From Opisthorchis felineus (Eukaryota; Platyhelminthes; Trematoda; Opisthorchiida; Opisthorchiidae): a stretch of DNA of 64,000 bases. A program made the translations under genes and the position numbers. Shown here piece by piece: positions 10,933-22,355 of the stretch. The DNA lies in contig SJOL01008692.1 in NCBI GenBank assembly GCA_004794785.1, positions 1,445,511 through 1,509,510 on the forward strand, in the 5' to 3' direction. Below the pieces are notes generated by a model. It ran no database searches, was not told the origin of the DNA, and was given only the letters and a program-made list of their open reading frames with translations. Each line of letters begins with the position of its first letter. The first letter of the stretch is position 1.

Positions 10933-12920
10933 CAGGAAATATTCTTCCGTTTGTCAATGTTGGGGAATATCTGAATATGAAATACGATGGGATGACCGCA
11001 GTAACATTGGGGACCCAGGACAAACCAATCGGCATATTGTGTGTTTATGGATGAACAGTAACAAGTTTTCGTGGAATAGATTTCGAAGTAGTCCACTATA
11101 GCTCACGCGTGTGACATTCTAAAACCATCTTCCAGCCTGACTAATGTAATGAATTTCATCGTCGGTGGAAATACGTCAAACTCACAGAATTTTCGTGAGT
11201 GCATTTATTTGTAGGCGGATGACTTCTTCAGAAATCACCTTTGATCCTCTCTGAGTCGTGTTCAAGGAATTCCAAAACTTTGTGGTTATCAGTACAAACG
11301 CCTCTTGGAATTACACACACTATTCATTGTAATACCGTGACACATTTCTTACTTAACTTGGTGTGACCACAAGTCAGAGTAGTTCTCACCATCTCAACTG
11401 ACTTTAGCTCCGTGGGTACGCTCACCTGTACGTGGAGTCATTTGTTCCACTTATGTGGAAGCATTTGAAACTTCGATCGATTGACGTGTCTTTGCTCTTT
11501 TTACTGAAATTTTCTACCTAATTGCACATTTGGCACACTTGGCTGGCAGTGATTTATATATCCATACTTATTAAATTTCAGTAGCATTTCTCCACTAACG
11601 ATGCAGTCATTGGATTTAATAAACAATAGGCCACCTGCGAAATGCACTCATTTGCATGCCAATTTGTTTCCCACGGGAGACCCAAATGAATCTCTGGTTT
11701 ATGACGTCCTACTTCTTCAACTGACTGTGCTGCATTAGGCCGCCTCCTGTTGTATCTGGTAGGATACGCCGGTATCGCAATATATTGTAAACAAGTAACA
11801 CACTACTCTATTAGTCAAATCGGTATGCGTCTGGGTTCGTCTGAGCTCTCATTATTGTGCAAACAATGAAAGCTTACCAGCAGAGCCTATCCGATGGTTC
11901 ATCGGACGAGTAAACATGGAGAAATGACCTGACACTATGTGCAAGACGGTGCTGCTATCGCGACTTATAAGGATGGGACAAACAGCTTCATCGAATTTCC
12001 AGTGATCAAGATATGCAGTTTTTCACAGCTCTACAGAAAGACTACTGGACTGTGAGGGATGAGCATGCTAGTGAAGAGGATTTTCTTGACCCTGGTTGGT
12101 TTTTGAAGGAGTTTCCACAGACCTCACAAGCACCATCTACAACCCAAGGTTTTTTCACTGCGCCAGTCCACCCAGTGTACTACGCAGTCTTGAGGTTCCG
12201 CGTGGGTGATGCGCTCCTTCGACGTCAGGCTGCACAGTATGTGCAGCTGAGTTAGTGTATGTGCGTCATGAAGAGACTGGACCTTACCGTGGTGTGGCGG
12301 TTTGCGCACTTCAGTGACCCATTGAGCTATACTGGGACGTGTCCCACGACACTCACAGAGTCTCTCATACCAGGTTGGTCGATGGGTAGAGGCCTGACGA
12401 ACACAGTCTCCTGGCCCTCCAGGTTGGGGGTTGGAACATGTATGGTGACGTGTTCCGTAAAATTGGCAATGTACTTGCATTTCCAGCCCAACACCACTGC
12501 CTCGCGGTTAAGCTTTTGAGCCAAAGGCTTTGGTTGAGGACCCTAATCGTCCTTCTGTCTAGGTGTGGGCGCCCTGACAGTATCCCAGCCCTCTTACAAC
12601 CAGTACGGCAGTGAAGCATCAGTGTCAACACTAATGTTGCTATCTTTGATTATGAGGATGATTACACATCTCATTAAAGTCTCTTGAAGATTTGGGTGGA
12701 TAGAATTAAGCTGACAGGGACAACCGTGTTAGAAAACCGAGTTGTTATATGCAATTATCGGTTCATATTTCAATTTTACACACTATAGCAAGGATTCAAT
12801 ACAGAGAACATAAGCGCGTATTTTTCAGGCTGTGAGTAATGGGGTATCGAGGAAAGCCACCAAATGAGACCCGAAAGGGAAGTCGGTGAACTTCCCGACA
12901 GCCTCGAGGTCGATAACAGC

Positions 12921-13224
12921 GTAAGGAGGAAAGCCCTTCGTGGCGGATTTGCTTATTGGAAAACACCAACTAAACGGTTACAGACAGGAAAGCCAAACTC
13001 TCATATGCACGTTGTTTTAAAAAAAACTGAATATCCATCTTCTTGAACGCGTCTTCTTGAACTCTCCTGGATATTCACTGATCATCACGCAACTGTAAAC
13101 GAAAACTGCAAAGCAGTTCCACAAATTCCATAATAAATCCCACCTTCCATTAGATCAAGTCGGAGTTACGAGAAAACACATACTACCCGGAAGCCTCATC
13201 AGTAGTATCCACCGTTACACCAGG
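12921..13224 (+). repeat. 310-bp dispersed repeat R310, copy 1
   Basis: Well matched to 31,129-31,440 and 44,230-44,540, with a partial and worn copy at 19,850-20,010. The family starts near GTGTAAGGAGGAA and ends near CATCAGTAGTATCCACCG. No terminal inverted repeat, poly-A tail or tRNA-like head was recognised, so its class is unknown. Confidence 0.7.
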
Positions 13225-13282
13225 TCGGGGTGGCTCTCTATGTGGAGAGCCTGGGTATTGCCAAAAAATTCTCACAGCGAGT

Positions 13283-13307
13283 CATACTGCCTATTTAAGG
13301 CAGTATG
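13283..13307. other. Perfect 10-bp hairpin
   Basis: CATACTGCCT and its exact complement flank a 5-nt loop (13,293-13,297). A second, 7-bp hairpin (GGCTCTC/GAGAGCC) lies at 13,230-13,249. No oligo-T run follows, and a terminator role is not expected in a eukaryote. Function unknown. Confidence 0.5.
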
Positions 13308-14374
13308 AAGCGTACACCTGAAATCTACTTTTTCTCAGCATGCTGAAAATCGCTTGAATTGGGGAGGATGAAGGAGAGAAGTGAAGAACGTCGTGCATGT
13401 GTATAAGAGCGATCACCATTACGCCTAGCAACAACCCTGACTCCATGAATTCATACCACGTGAGTGTGCCTTTCACTGGAATGTCGACCATGAGTTCGGG
13501 AAGAAAGGGCATGCCGCAGTTTGTGTAATGCTGAAAACAGATTTTCCAAGGATGCTTCATGTTCTTCGCAAGGGAAATAGTTGGAAGACTATGAACAGTT
13601 AACATGTAGTCTGTCCGCGTTTTTTAACACTTTTCTTGGTAAAATTCATCAGCTTTGTTGGTAGAACACCTGTCCCACATCCAGAGGAACAAGAACTAAT
13701 ACACACAATAGGTGTATGCACAACTGGACATGGGAGACCTCAAACTCTGTCTTAGAATAGACCCAGGAGAACAGAGGGGCAAAGCGAATGCGTTCTAGAC
13801 ATGGTGAACAGATTCAAGCCTGGGAACATGAAGGACGACATGATCGCATTTCTACCAGTTTATGTTTTCGGACAGGACCGCACCGACGACAAAACCACGA
13901 GTAAAATTAGGTTATATTAGTTTATTCAAACATGCATATGAACCCAAAATTAGACTTTCAATCAAAACGCTGTTCAAGTCAGGGATCAATTTACTCAAAT
14001 CCCACCTAATGAGACCCAACTAAGGATTTCTGTGCGCTTTGGGCAGTAATCCCGAACTAATTATACCATAGCAAATCCTCTTCGGACTTTCTCGGAATGG
14101 AAGAAAACAGGAAACTGATTCTCCCAAGGGATGAGTAGCCTGCCTCTCAGATTTGACGACCAGGCGATGAAAGGGAGATGAACTATAATCAGACTGCTCC
14201 TGTCAACTGTGTAAACAGGGTGCATAAAGGTATAAATGTCAGTCGGAGTAAGGAAGTTGATACCACAAATGTATACAATACTGGAAGACGCATTTAAACC
14301 ACATGGACCTCTTACAAGTTTAAAGTGGAGAATTATTTTTCAGACTTGATTCCCTCACTACTCTGTCTATGCAG

Positions 14375-14380
14375 AGCAGA
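14375..14380 (+). CDS. Micro-exon of 6 nt, gene B
   Basis: AGCAGA lies between acceptor CTCTGTCTATGCAG and a moderate donor GTAATATG. The same place in unit A has AGCAAC with broken borders and in unit C AGCAAA without a donor. In phase it adds Gln and completes a Lys codon with the next exon. Confidence 0.35.
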
Positions 14381-14759
14381 GTAATATGCACTCACTGAGT
14401 TTGATCGCAAAATATCCAAACAGCTGGGCCCGGTTTAATACATTTAGTTCAATCTGGTGTGGCAGTCTGATGGGCAGTAAATGGCTGGCCGGGTAGCAGT
14501 TTTCTCACAGAGTAACTATATGTCCATCTTCGCCCGCTTTATCAGTCGCAACACCAAATTAAAGGCCTGCTGGGGACTCCGGAATTTTCTTCGTTATGAA
14601 AACCACGAAAGCGCTATGGTTCCACATGCATTGCTTGTCATTCTTGCAAACGGAAACGTGTCACAATGATTTTGATTGATGATCAAAGTGCCGAGAAACG
14701 TTTTGTTGTTTCACTTCGGGTTACAGATTGTTAAATGATAAAATTGTGCTTTATTTTAG

Positions 14760-14795
14760 AGCGTCCGGAAGAAATTAAGTCATTACCACCACCAC
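14760..14795 (+). CDS. Micro-exon of 36 nt, gene B
   Basis: The body starts AGCGTCCGGAAGAAATTAAG and ends in CCACCACCAC, between acceptor GTGCTTTATTTTAG and the near-perfect donor GTAAGTTC. In the shared phase it encodes RPEEIKSLPPP. No counterpart was found in the other units. Confidence 0.5.
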
Positions 14796-14924
14796 GTAAG
14801 TTCTTGCGGTAAAAATTTCAGGTGATATTGTAAGTTATACAGAGGAATACAAAATGAATTTACAGTGCTCCATTTCGACAAGGGACAGGACAAAATTCGC
14901 TTCCTAGACTTAATACACTACTCA

Positions 14925-15205
14925 TAAGGTTTCTGAAAGTTCTTCGACAGACCACGACCGGTCTTGACCTTGTTGGGGCTCATCAGGTAAGCGCAGTCCC
15001 CGAGTTCCCGTCAACCTTATGTTCTACTTGAACCCAAAATTGACAGATTTCGACAACTACACTCATTTGCAAACAAATTTGGTTTTGCGAGAGACTCACC
15101 TGGAACCCAGCTGAATCTCTCGTTTGTGATGGAAACATCACAAACGAGAGATTCAGCTGGGTTTTAGGTTGCAAAACGAAATTTGTTTGCAGATGAGTGT
15201 ATTTC
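14925..15205 (-). mobile_element. Hammerhead-bearing repeat, two copies head to head
   Basis: On the minus strand a copy runs from about 15,131 to 14,925 and carries CTGATGA (14,987-14,981). Its distal core is mutated: the GAAAC box reads as a worn AAGAC, so it should be inactive. A second, partial copy lies in the opposite orientation at 15,136-15,205. Together they form a palindrome with 28-nt perfect arms (15,104-15,131 and 15,136-15,163) around the loop GAAA. Other family members are at 43,625-43,860 and 63,700-63,935. Confidence 0.65.
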
Positions 15206-15445
15206 GCCAAAAGTCGTTTCCTTGCAAGTGAGGCAACAAGAAACAGGGTGGTCATTTTTCGGGAACAACCATTCTACCACTTTCGGTGGTATACCATTCT
15301 CTCTGTCCACAACGGCCATGCCAGCATTATGGTCGTGACTTTGATGACTTGGAGAGACAGGCACCCGCACATCATCAAAGTTGCACTCAATCGCCAGGTT
15401 TCCATGACAGAAGGTCATGAAATCTGTGGTTCGGGAAGTGCTGAA
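15205..15445. repeat. Module M (about 230 bp), copy in unit B
   Basis: This block starts near AAAGTCGTTTCCTTGCAAGTGA and recurs at 28,855-28,975, 34,260-34,480, 36,205-36,460, 37,515-37,770 and 38,905-39,160. Open frames exist on both strands in several copies, but they are not the same frame throughout and stops differ. I treat it as a non-coding paralogous block. Confidence 0.5.
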
Positions 15446-16084
15446 GGATATGGAGACGAAGTGATCAGCTCAAATCAGTGACTGTGCAGGTGATTTAGTA
15501 AATCCCGACTGGCGCATGAGTTTGTTAGAAATTAAACAGCCACAGAAATAAATTTCTGGTTGCCACAAATGCCCATTCACTTTGGATCATGCAACCATAA
15601 TTGATTTCAATCATCCAAATGTGTTTCGTGAGTAGAAATCCCGTAGTTTTTGAAGTCGCATTAAATTTCCGCATTACATCGCACTAACTCATTCATTCAG
15701 CTCGTGAAAATTAAGCCAGATTTGCATTCTTATGACATGGTTCACTGAATTTCGTGTGTGGATATTCAACGTGGTTAGCTTTCATTTGTAGTTCCACGAA
15801 TACAATTTTTTTAAATTTCGAAACAAATTTTGTCGCGTATGATAATTAAACCGGGGCTACTTGGAATGAACAAAATTTACCAGCAGTTCCGTTGGAGTTG
15901 TCCAAACAAATTGAACTTTGCCGATCTAGCAGAAATAGCCCCAAACATTTAATCAAGACACGGCTATGGACGCCACAACGTTTCGTGCAATGTGTGGTCA
16001 CTGAAAAATAACTCATCGTGTATGCTAGCAGACGTTTATCTGTTCTGAAATGGTGTTGATGTCGAACTATTCAGTGGAGAGTTC

Positions 16085-16285
16085 ATCCTGTCAGTGAAGA
16101 CAATGTTCAGCAGTGCCCAGCTCAAGAAAATCAAAGTTTCGAATCTGCGACTGCAGTGTGATTAGCTTTCACTGAAACAGGACGTAGCGCCACTCGTCAT
16201 TCAGTAACGGAATCCACATCACCTGGTCACTTAATGAGTGGCTTCTCGACTGACGGCTTCTCAGAAGAAAGTTTCGCAATCCTGT
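16085..16285 (-). mobile_element. Partial SINE, family 2
   Basis: Matches the body of the element at 52,441-52,735 (phrases CATCCTGTCAGTGAAG, AGGACGTAGCGCCACTC, GGAATCCACATCACCTGGT). The tRNA-like head is worn. Confidence 0.55.
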
Positions 16286-16727
16286 CAAAATACAGAACAG
16301 GCAAGTGCACTGGCCACAATATGAGTGAAAACTATTTCATACATAAGATATTTTGACCCGTTAACTACGAGGCCATTTGAGGATGTGGTCATTCCGAAAA
16401 ACTCAACGAATAGTTGGGCCAGATTGCATAAGAGAACCGAAAGTTTGTTTTCAGTTATGTAACGAAGGCGCATATCTACATGTACGTTGGAGACTGTGGT
16501 TCGCATGAACCACCTGTGCATTCAAATCGAAGAACTCCGGCCCCGTCGTTGTCGGAAGTGCTTAACTTGAAGGAAGCCATTTCGGCAATGAGATAGACTC
16601 TGACAAAACGCATGCAGTGATGACACTTCCGGCTTAGGATTCTCGCAACCACCTCCCGTACAAGGTTATCATGCCACAGAGATTCAGAATTCGTATTTAC
16701 ATCGCTCGATTTTTTCATGTCATACAG

Positions 16728-16745
16728 CACGTTCTAGAAGAGACG
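16728..16745 (+). CDS. Micro-exon a, gene B (18 nt)
   Basis: CACGTTCTAGAAGAGACG sits between acceptor TTTTTTCATGTCATACAG and donor GTAAGTCATG. The shared phase reads RSRRD. Intron flanks align closely with units A and E. Confidence 0.6.
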
Positions 16746-17798
16746 GTAAGTCATGACTGGTTTGTTACATGACTGTCCCGTGATAACATGCATGGCTGGG
16801 CTAGCAGTAATGGAGGGACAAGACTGTTCTTCCATTGCGACATCTAAGATGGAACAAACAGAGTCATCCAGTCGTGTTTCACGATAGTGGACATGTGAAC
16901 AAGGGAAAACAAGTGGGTGTGTTCAAACCATGAGGTTGATTACGCGAAGGCACCATTATCCCTAAGCTATGCTAGGATGGCAGCGATCATTTCATTGAGT
17001 TCTTTTGAATTTGTGGAGAAACTACTAGACAGTGAGAAATACGAATTCCGTTGAGGATAATTTGAGATGACAGGTTGAAAGCTCTCCAATAACGGAGATC
17101 CAACAGGCGGACCATCTACATCCAACCTCAAGGGCTTATTCCATTGGACTGGTGCCGCCAAAGACAAACAGACTTATTACTTGCGGATAGTTTCAAGTTT
17201 TGGTGAGTTTGAACAATCCTTCCCCTGTATGACATGAAAGTATTCAACTCAGTTCAAAGAAAACTGGGACTGTGACTCCTCCTGTTGCCGGCCCTATCCG
17301 GATACGCATTTCAGTCGTTTCAGATTACCATAAACTGATCAGCACATGTGTTGCGCACCCGAATGAACACGTCTAAACACATGGCCATGTGGTCTGTTTC
17401 GCATGGTGTCCCAAGCAATCATTTAATGACTGTCCAAGATATCCCACATGATTTTCTTTATTCAGAGTGTTCCGGTTCACATGGTACTTGTGCCGAGGCC
17501 TAACATCAGGGAAAATCCACTCCAACGCTCTGACACGAACAGACCAGGTTACTCACGTCAGAGTAAAAAAAAATCTATCCAATGAGAATGATATCAGTCT
17601 GAACCCAGAAAACGACGGGACGGGAATACAGTAGCTGAGAATGAAATTCTTTCACTTCAGAATTGGTTAAACCTAGTCACTGTACATGTGTGATCCTCAA
17701 GTCTGTTCTCATTTCGATGAGTATTTCTAGTTTGTTCGTTATTGTCACCAAGTTCTGATTCACTTTTGCTAAAATGTTGAATTGTTCCAAATGTTCAG

Positions 17799-17810
17799 CT
17801 GAAACGAAAA
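17799..17810 (+). CDS. Micro-exon b, gene B (12 nt)
   Basis: CTGAAACGAAAA sits between acceptor TTCCAAATGTTCAG and donor GTGAGTAT. The phase reads ETK after a junction Ala. It shares only 7 of 12 bases with unit A at equal length. Confidence 0.55.
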
Positions 17811-18313
17811 GTGAGTATCTTCCACGAGCGTCGTAATTTTTAACATACCTAGTTTCAATATCATGTAAGATTGTGGAAGTCGATAGATTGCGCAACTGCC
17901 TACATCAGAGTGTAAGCTGAGACAATTAACAAGTTGCGGTAACCCCGAGTGATGAGGATTCCTTAACAGTTAACCAAGCTAGCTGAGTCGTGGTAATTTG
18001 AATGAGAGTGGAATAACCACAATGACGGAGGTTAATACCTGTCGAGTCATACTGAGTCATCCATAGCGATATCAGTTGACCACGGGAATCCGTACAACAG
18101 TGGAACAGATGAGATGGCCTGACACACCGGACTTACTTTCTCAGATCAGTAAGTGTGTGATTGGATGTGTTTCTGCCGCTATTCATGATCCACTCTGCGC
18201 TATGTACTTTCCATCACTACCAGGTGCCCGATCAATATCACTTATCTAAGACTAATCTGATCATAATTCTTTTTCGTACCGTTCAAAAATTCCCAACTGG
18301 GATACAAATTTAG

Positions 18314-18325
18314 AAATCGCTGAAA
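18314..18325 (+). CDS. Micro-exon c, gene B (12 nt)
   Basis: AAATCGCTGAAA sits between acceptor ACAAATTTAG and donor GTAAGTCC. The phase reads IAE after a junction Lys. It has the same borders as in units A and C. Confidence 0.55.
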
Positions 18326-19199
18326 GTAAGTCCTGTGGGCTGTTTTCGCAATCTTCTGTAAGACAGTGTAACACTGTCACTTCCACAAATCGATTATCAA
18401 CAGATGGCGTTCATTTTCGCAGGTGCAAATTCTGGTTTGCTCAGGCTTTCACTGCCCCATTAGTCAAACTAATAAGGTGAGGCCTTGAATAACACTTCCT
18501 ACTGATGATTCTAGAAATAATACTAGCCGAATATTTCGGAGAATCGCTCTCAATGTCAAATGAGGTTGTTTTAATTAGCAGAGCAAGCTTATATGGAATA
18601 CTTTGAAATGATCAGTAGGGGTTTGTCCATCATAGCTCGTTCGTAGTTGCCTCCCTGTGTTTATGCTACGTACATTCGGAATCCTCATTCCAAAACACAC
18701 CAAAGCACCTTCTACATTCTGACTGCTCTCTCTTCAAGTCAATTTCCGGTCCCCTACCGAATTCACACTAGGGGCTCGCTAATTGAACTGAGAATCATCA
18801 CTGGTTATTCCGTCAGGTAGACCTGGGCACAGCAGCTTTGGAATTCACGTGCACACGTGTGATGAATAGAGAACGTCCTCGGTAGCTTATTCGGTGTAGT
18901 ATACGTCCAGTGAGCACCAGTTCGACGGTTCGGCTCCATCTCCATGCGTGTCTTTTCACTGATGTCACATGTACTTGGACGTCTCAATACAACTTATGTC
19001 AATCCCCTAATGCTTCCTAATGGGTCACTGCCTGCCCACATACTTATAAACCAGTATCCAATAAACAGTTATGAATGCGATAGGACAGCGTGGGAGTTCC
19101 GTGCCTCAGAATGGGGGAATTATGAGCACAACAACCTTTAACGATTCTCAGCAAGGCCAAGTGAACCCCAAAGATTTTTTAAAATAAGTGGCCGTTAAT

Positions 19200-21590
19200 C
19201 ATGTAACTTTTACCGACAGAGGTTCACCAGATAATCTGACCCATATTCCTGCTCGGTAGCCATCTACGTTAGAGGCCGTACTGCAAAATATCAAACCAGA
19301 ATATCTACAACACGACTCAGTCTGTATCGTGTCTCCCGTCCGCGTAGTCGTCTACTATTTGTCTGCCTCCATCATCATTACTCACTTTCAGAGGGAACAA
19401 GTGAAGGGCTCTTTTGAAGCACATCCATCTCAACATTTTGTTAGTAATTTGTTCAGTAAAACTTAATTCGTCAAGACGATTTGGGTGAAGAAAAACCAGG
19501 TTTCGCATGTCTGTGGCCTTCCAATTTGTGATTGATATAAGGAAACGAAGCAAACGAAGTCCGGCCTTCATGGAATCGGTTAGATCTCCACCGGCACATC
19601 GAAAATGAGAGGCAAGATTTCCCGCTAAGCTGAATTGGTATATCACGAGGTTCATGGAAGCGCAGCCTAGGCCCTAGTCATAGTTATTTTCCTTGTCATC
19701 ATCACCATGGCTATCGGTGGAAGGAAGAAGTCCCTCGATTGTGGAGTTGTTTATTAACCAACACGATCTGAGCGGTTGCAAGCTAGTAGACACGAAAATA
19801 GAAACCGTACTTGCATAAAGTTCTGAGAAGTTAATATTCTCAAGCGTTTTCTTGCCGTCTGAATGTTACATGTTAACGAATGAACACTGCAAGTTGGTTC
19901 AATAACTTCCCCATCACCCTTCCATCAAATGCAGGGAAGGCGGTCTGAGACTTGTCCACACACTACTCGGATGTTTCATCAGTAGCATGCAACGTTATAT
20001 CAGCAGTTAGATTGCGCACATGTTGAGGAGAAAGTTGGAAAGTGAAGAGTGAAGGACGGGAGGATAGATGAGTGGACTACTCAATGGTAGCATGAAAGAG
20101 GAAATGGTTAAGCAAGTCTGCTTCCTTTTGTCCGAACAGCTTATAATACAGACACACGAAATAGAGTAGTGTAACAAATTCCTGGGATATATTCACGAAC
20201 TTCGGTGAGCATTACCCTATAGTCCCGGTATTTAATATTGATGCTATCAAAATTTCGTTTTCTCTGTGCCAGGTCACTGAAGACTACCATTTTTGATGGG
20301 GGGTTTCATGAAGGTTAGTCGAATGGGGACCCAGTCCTTCGAATTCGGGGACCACGACCTGTGCAAAACAGGTGGCACTTTTTCGGCAGCAGAGTTAATG
20401 TGTGTGAGTTTGGAGCCCTGCCAGTTAAACGTTTTGGGGCAGTGGCATACTTTACTTGGACAGTCTGATTGAGAGAACCTAGAAGATTGAAGCAGTTATG
20501 CTACTTTTATTCAGTTGTCCAGGTGGATCTTAATTTTAGATAACCTAGCAAGGGTACATCACACCTATGTAGCATGTGTCTGTATTCATCAGACCGTGAG
20601 TACTCGGGTAGCGAAAAGGCCACATGAGAAAATAAAAGCGTGGTATATCGGACGATGGTTGGGTTTTCGACAGTTCGGAGTAGATTTCCTGCTATGTAGA
20701 GAGTCTGGCTATGGCCTACAGCAGGCCTTTGTATTATATAAATCAGTAGGGTGCATAAACCTGAAATCGACCTTCCTTCTCAGGGTACTCAGAAGTGTTT
20801 GAAGTTGGGAGGATGGAGAACAGAACATCATACACACACCAAGCAGCGATCAGCATTACACCGAGGATCAAAACTGACTACTTTGGACGCACCTTCCACT
20901 AAATAATTTATCATGGATTTGGATATAAATGGCCCAAAGCAGATTTTATAAGCGTGCTTTGCCGTACATCGCAGGGGAAATGGTTGATAGGTGATGAACA
21001 ATCGAAAAACAACACTCACGTCTGAGTTTCCGCATTTGTTGAGGTGAGAGAACACATGTCCCTGTAATAACGCTAATGCCTCAACTCAGTTCTCGGTATG
21101 GACCTCCTAAGCTAACATTTTCAGCAAAATTAACACTAAGGGTGTACAAGGTGTATTGGACGTCTGAAAGCAGGACGAAGAAGCATGTACAGCTTATCTA
21201 AAGTGTATGCAGCGACAATGTTCTGGGAACACCGACACCTGGATGCGCCATTGGGAACCGACATTCAGCAGATACTGAATCACGATCGGTCCACTCCTGA
21301 GGCCAATCAGAGCTCTCCTTGATGCTGAATCGGCAAGCGGCCCGATTTTCAGACCAATCACGTGCTGGTTGGGCTTTGTGGCCATACCAGAACCAGCCTT
21401 CGTGCTGGATTCTGCCTAACGGTCCCACTCCTACACCCCGCTGAACAAGAATGCGAGCCTCTGGACACAGGAAGTGTATGCAGCACATGGGAAACCTCAA
21501 CCTCGGAACCCTTCCGTCTTTTCCATGTCTCTACGGCTGTCCAAGGAACTTTGGTGTGTATATTGGCACAAGTTCATATCCACTCAGTGC
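19200..21590. other. 2.4-kb segment present in B, absent from A
   Basis: Unit A passes directly from the match of 19,190 to the match of 21,595 (about 6,780 to 6,880). The extra DNA holds a worn R310-like piece (19,850-20,010) and a block (20,760-21,010) that also lies in the A-B spacer at 13,300-13,620. A minus-strand open frame of 112 codons (19,317-19,655) has no recognisable domain. I see no integrase, reverse transcriptase or clear terminal repeats. Confidence 0.5.
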
Positions 21591-22298
21591 ATGAATGATC
21601 TGGATACGTTATACAGCATTCCTCTGAACAGGAACTTCGACTCCGTTTCCCAAATCTTTTGTAGGATGAGGGATGAGGGACTTCCCCCGATCCTATCGGG
21701 CACGTTTACACCTCAAAATGAAATGCGAATCGATCCATGTAGAGGACAGTCACAACTTTTTCATATCGCCCAAATCAAGTAGAAGTCTACCAAACCTTAC
21801 CTACTGCCGTTTAAGCAATGCTTTCGGAGGCCAGTGAAGTAAGACAAATGCGTTCTTCAATCTGACTGTTTTTGTGCCAGTTGTGATTTCAGTCAAAATC
21901 GCGTGGACGATGAATGATTGCTTGGTTTGACAGTCAAAACCACCTTCCCGATTGACCGTAATCCTGAAATCCTGTAATCTTTCAGCTGGTTAGAAATATT
22001 TCCTTTGGTTGGCTCGTGTGGTCTGCACACTGCCGGGGGGTATTTATCTCCCATCCATTGGTGATCACTGGAAGACATTTCAAACCTACCCTGCTAGATA
22101 TTGACAACATTGGAAATCCGACAGTCCATCATCTTGATGCAGGGCAAGCGTTGTTTCTCTTCCGTATGCCTAAAATATCCACATTACATTTGGGTTTTCC
22201 CATGACCAACGTAACAACTGATCTAGTTTGACAAAGAACGCTTTGGTTTCCCACTTCGGTTTTCAAATTTTCCAACTGTTAACTTGTGATTCTTTTAG

Positions 22299-22355
22299 CG
22301 CTCGAGGCCTTAGGTATGGCAGCTGACTCACCTGATTCCGTTCCACTCACACCCG
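22299..22355 (+). CDS. Exon d, gene B (57 nt)
   Basis: Acceptor CTTGTGATTCTTTTAG and donor GTAAGATC flank a body encoding LEALGMAADSPDSVPLTP in the shared phase. The first residues match unit A (LKALG), then the copies diverge and differ by three codons. Both other frames differ in stop content between the copies, whereas this frame is open in both. Confidence 0.6.

Larger units (their letters stand above)
10528..11245 (+). repeat. 718-bp tract identical to unit B
   Basis: Reading both copies side by side, I find no difference between this stretch and 25,324-26,041. The flanking bases differ at once (G/A at 10,527 and C/G at 11,246) and divergence grows outwards. The tract covers micro-exon e, the terminal exon and about 300 bp downstream. 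All three + strand frames are open over much of it, including one of 170 codons (10,589-11,101), so identity here gives no hint as to which frame is used. Confidence 0.85.
1..11570 (+). repeat. Unit A of the tandem paralogous array
   Basis: First of at least four diverged copies of a large segment. Blocks match unit B in order: 36-81 with 14,350-14,402, 139-170 with 14,463-14,500, 1,240-3,000 with 16,290-18,000, 5,640-6,760 with 18,020-19,140, 6,880-7,240 with 21,595-21,990, 7,500-7,880 with 22,290-22,760, and 10,264-11,560 with 25,085-26,360. Block 350-800 matches unit C at 28,155-28,540 and unit D at 34,660-34,980. Matching was done by eye, so block edges are approximate. The window starts inside this unit, so its 5' end is missing. 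Confidence 0.75.
10933..14374. other. Spacer between genes A and B
   Basis: No gene recognised. It holds a fragment (about 11,640-11,800) of the hammerhead-bearing element, a piece (about 11,880-12,260) resembling unit positions 1,830-2,110, a worn family 1 SINE tail (about 12,495-12,615, + strand), a 310-bp repeat (12,921-13,224), two hairpins (13,230-13,249 and 13,283-13,307), and a block 13,300-13,620 that recurs at 20,760-21,010. I found no convincing first exon for gene B here. Confidence 0.5.

Noticed and set aside
12833..12835. Three-base intervals with splice-like borders, here and near 20,593 and 23,321
   Set aside because: AG-NNN-GTRAG is expected several times by chance in 64 kb, and none is seen in a second unit.
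13190..13212. CTGATGAGGC on the minus strand of R310 as a hammerhead core
   Set aside because: No GAAA box at the required distance and no stem II or stem III.
14822..14829. 8-nt interval GTGATATT between TTTCAG and GTAAGTT in unit B
   Set aside because: Length is not a multiple of three, and the related site in unit C (about 28,790) lacks the acceptor.
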